Below, in pieces: positions 61,978 through 64,000 of a stretch of DNA of 64,000 bases (positions within the stretch are counted from its first letter, which is position 1; the number at the start of each line of letters is the position of its first letter). The position numbers and the translations under genes are program-made. The notes under the pieces were generated by a model that was not told where the DNA came from, did not search any database, and saw only the letters and a program-made list of their open reading frames with translations. The stretch comes from Lachnospiraceae bacterium YSD2013 (GTDB lineage Bacteria; Bacillota; Clostridia; Lachnospirales; Lachnospiraceae): assembly GCA_900100895.1 (NCBI GenBank), contig FMTX01000008.1, positions 62,001 through 126,000 of the forward strand, in the 5' to 3' direction.

Positions 61978-64000
61978 TTATTTGAACTCAACGATGGTTA
62001 CGCCCGCGTCGCCTTCACCGTGCTCGCCGGCTCTGTAGGACTTAACATACTTGCACTTTTTAACAAAAGAAGTAACAGCGTTTCTTAATGCGCCCGTGCC
62101 CTTACCGTGAACGATACGAACACTGGGAATGTGTGACAAATATGCATCATCAAGATACTTGTCGAGGATGGCAAGCGCTTCGTCAACAGTCTTACCTATA
62201 AGGTTGCACTCATAGGAAATGGACATGGACTTAGACATCTTGATGTTACCGCTGCCTGAACTTTTCTTGGTAAGACCGGGAGCGGTGATGGTTTCTTCCT
62301 GAACAAGTCTTAAGTCTTTAACATTACTCTGAGAGCGGATGATTCCGCACTGAACATACAAATTACCCTTGGCATCGGGAAGTGAGCTGACAGTTCCCGT
62401 AAGACCCATGGATACAATCTTAACTTTGTCGCCGAGGTGTAAGTCTTTGGGATTGACGCCGGAGTTCGCAGCAGCTTCTTTTTTGATGGAAAGCTTGGAG
62501 TTTTTGTCATTAACCTTATCGCGAAGTCCCTGCCTTCTGGCCTCAAGGTCCTTAAGAGATACCGCGCCGCCGCTTTTCTGGATGGCGCGAATTGCTTCGT
62601 CGGCAAATTCTTTGGCCTCGGCTAAGATGTCGCGAGCTTCTTCATTGGCGTTCTTAAGAATCTTGTCGCGGGACTCGTTGAGACGGTCGGTCTTTTCCTT
62701 GAGCTCAGCGCGCTCACGCTCTACCAAAGCTTTCTGTTCTTCGATGTAAAGCTTATCCTTCTCGATAGAAACTCTTGTATTCTCAAGGTCGGCAATAACA
62801 TCTTCGAAACGTTCTGATTCATCCGTAATCTGGCGCTTGGCGGCCTCGATAATGTCGCCCGAAAGTCCGAGCTTGGATGAAATGGCAAAAGCATTACTCT
62901 TGCCGGGAATACCAATCAATAATCTGTAAGTAGGTGAAAGCGTTTCTACATCAAATTCACAGCAAGCGTTCTCTACAAAATTAGTGGAAAGCGCGAATAT
63001 CTTAAGCTCGCTGTAGTGAGTGGTAGCCATGGTGCGAATACCTCTGTCGTGTAAGAAACTGAGTATCGCAATTGCAAGAGCCGCACCTTCGGTAGGATCG
63101 GTACCGGCACCAAGTTCGTCGAAAAGACAAAGAGAATTCGAGTCTGCTTTGTCTAAGATATTTACTATACTCTTCATGTGAGAAGAGAAAGTTGAAAGGC
63201 TCTGTTCAATGCTCTGCTCATCACCGATATCCGCAAACACTTCATCGAATACCGAAAGCTCGGACAAATCGCCTGCGGGAATGTGAAGACCTGCCTGACC
63301 CATGAGGGTAAAGAGGCCGACGGTCTTAAGAGTAACCGTCTTACCGCCGGTGTTGGGACCCGTAATAACCAAAAGATCATAGTCCTTGCCGAGAGGAACA
63401 TCGATGGGTACCACTTTCTTTTTATCAAGAAGGGGGTGACGTCCCTTGCGGATATTTATATAGTGATCTGTATTGAACACAGGTCTTGAAGCTTTCTGGT
63501 CCATTGCGAGGCGAGCCTTGGCAAATATAAAGTCAAGCTTCGTCATAAACTCGGCATCGGTCTTAAGCTGAACCGTATGCTCGGAAAGAGAAGCCGAAAG
63601 TGTCGCAAGGATGACAGCGATTTCTTTCTGCTCATCAAGCTCTAACTCGCGAATCTTATTGTTAAGCTCAACAACCTTGGCAGGCTCGATAAAGAAAGTG
63701 GAACCTGAAGACGACTGGTCGTGCACCATACCGGATACCTGACCCTTGTATTCGCTCTTAACGGGAATACAATAACGCCCGTTACGCATAGTAACGACAG
63801 CGTCCTGAAGGTATGTGCGAAGCGAGCCGTTAACCATGGAGTTAAGCTCGGAATGAATCTTCTCACTTGCCTGCTGCATAGCCTTTCTGATGGATTTAAG
63901 AGTGGGGCTTGCATCGTCCGCAATCTCGCCTTCCTCGGACAGAATGCAACGGCTGATTTCGTCTGCGGTTCTGGTGAGGGGCTCAAGCAGATTGAAGTAG
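61978..64000 (-). CDS. mutS2: endonuclease MutS2, C-terminal part (N-terminus beyond the window)
   Basis: The frame stays open from the stop at 61978 to the right window edge (674 codons in view), so the annotated start lies outside; an internal ATG at 63879 is not the start. The ATPase core has Walker A VITGPNTGGKTVTLKTVG and Walker B/D-loop CLFDELGAGTDPTEGAAL. A coiled coil (VERERAELKEKTDRL...) and a C-terminal Smr nuclease domain with VRIVHGKGTGALRNAV follow. MutS2 limits homologous recombination and splits collided ribosomes. About 120 N-terminal residues are missing compared with the usual 780-790. Confidence 0.95.
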   Translation of the reverse strand, partial: YFNLLEPLTRTADEISRCILSEEGEIADDASPTLKSIRKAMQQASEKIHSELNSMVNGSLRTYLQDAVVTMRNGRYCIPVKSEYKGQVSGMVHDQSSSGSTFFIEPAKVVELNNKIRELELDEQKEIAVILATLSASLSEHTVQLKTDAEFMTKLDFIFAKARLAMDQKASRPVFNTDHYINIRKGRHPLLDKKKVVPIDVPLGKDYDLLVITGPNTGGKTVTLKTVGLFTLMGQAGLHIPAGDLSELSVFDEVFADIGDEQSIEQSLSTFSSHMKSIVNILDKADSNSLCLFDELGAGTDPTEGAALAIAILSFLHDRGIRTMATTHYSELKIFALSTNFVENACCEFDVETLSPTYRLLIGIPGKSNAFAISSKLGLSGDIIEAAKRQITDESERFEDVIADLENTRVSIEKDKLYIEEQKALVERERAELKEKTDRLNESRDKILKNANEEARDILAEAKEFADEAIRAIQKSGGAVSLKDLEARRQGLRDKVNDKNSKLSIKKEAAANSGVNPKDLHLGDKVKIVSMGLTGTVSSLPDAKGNLYVQCGIIRSQSNVKDLRLVQEETITAPGLTKKSSGSGNIKMSKSMSISYECNLIGKTVDEALAILDKYLDDAYLSHIPSVRIVHGKGTGALRNAVTSFVKKCKYVKSYRAGEHGEGDAGVTIVEFK

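Noticed and set aside
1-64000. Mobile elements, prophage, CRISPR arrays, replication origin
   Set aside because: No transposase, integrase, phage structural gene, spacer-repeat array, dnaA gene or DnaA-box cluster was seen anywhere in the window.

Overview
The window looks like a chromosomal segment of a low-to-moderate GC member of the Firmicutes, most likely Lachnospiraceae of the Butyrivibrio/Pseudobutyrivibrio type. This rests on sigma-A promoters and strong GGAGG ribosome binding sites, single-domain ProS of the archaeal-like type, a reverse rubrerythrin, a domain-swapped GH3 beta-glucosidase, several sugar-uptake lipoproteins, and the hbs-rqcP-divIC-tilS-hpt-ftsH housekeeping block. In Bacillus that block carries sporulation genes (yabP, yabQ, spoIIE); here they are absent, which fits a non-sporulating lineage. 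The assignment is inference from gene content; no rRNA is present.

Layout. 1-420 (-) is the 5' end of a GH2 glycosidase, divergent from a six-gene operon (694-10023). The operon encodes a two-domain solute-binding lipoprotein, two MalF/MalG-type permeases, a MacA/HlyD-like adaptor, a reduced MacB-like periplasmic-domain protein and a second two-domain lipoprotein. It has no ATPase gene and ends at a strong terminator. 10144-13920 is a pentose unit (xylulokinase, DUF4867, L-fucose-isomerase-like). 14033-19005 holds a membrane-anchored XRE protein with an internal duplication, a 2-hydroxyacid dehydrogenase and the TldD/TldE protease pair. 19006-24000 has reverse rubrerythrin (-), a histidine kinase/response regulator pair, an RluA-type pseudouridine synthase and an O-antigen-ligase-like membrane protein. 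24001-39035 is largely housekeeping: proS, ackA, CCA-adding enzyme, PEGA lipoprotein, HU, RqcP, DivIC, TilS, Hpt, FtsH, a GH13 alpha-glucosidase and an ABC-F protein. The ftsH-GH13 gap holds a candidate small RNA with its own promoter and terminator. A tRNA-Gly(UCC) lies at 39107-39177.

39294-52700 continues with an MBOAT/SGNH O-acylation pair, a DUF4003 protein, a cytosolic hybrid histidine kinase, galactokinase, domain-swapped GH3, endonuclease III, a DnaQ-like exonuclease and a third, orphan two-domain lipoprotein. 52749-56433 (-) carries an aldehyde dehydrogenase, an MFS sugar-type transporter and a membrane-anchored protein of unknown function. 56415-59750 (+) starts from a good promoter with a 34-residue membrane peptide, followed by an AIR-synthase/HypE-like protein, Lrp/AsnC regulator, aminotransferase and TrmL. 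59802-64000 (-) is mutS2 (cut by the window edge), then a response regulator and its kinase.

Taken together the segment describes a plant-polysaccharide-fermenting anaerobe. It takes up oligosaccharides, cleaves them (GH2, GH3, GH13), feeds pentoses and galactose into central metabolism, and makes acetate. The most unusual part is the first operon, which mixes sugar-importer permeases with efflux-type periplasmic parts and two propeller-like lipoproteins. No mobile elements, CRISPR arrays, prophage or rRNA genes were seen.
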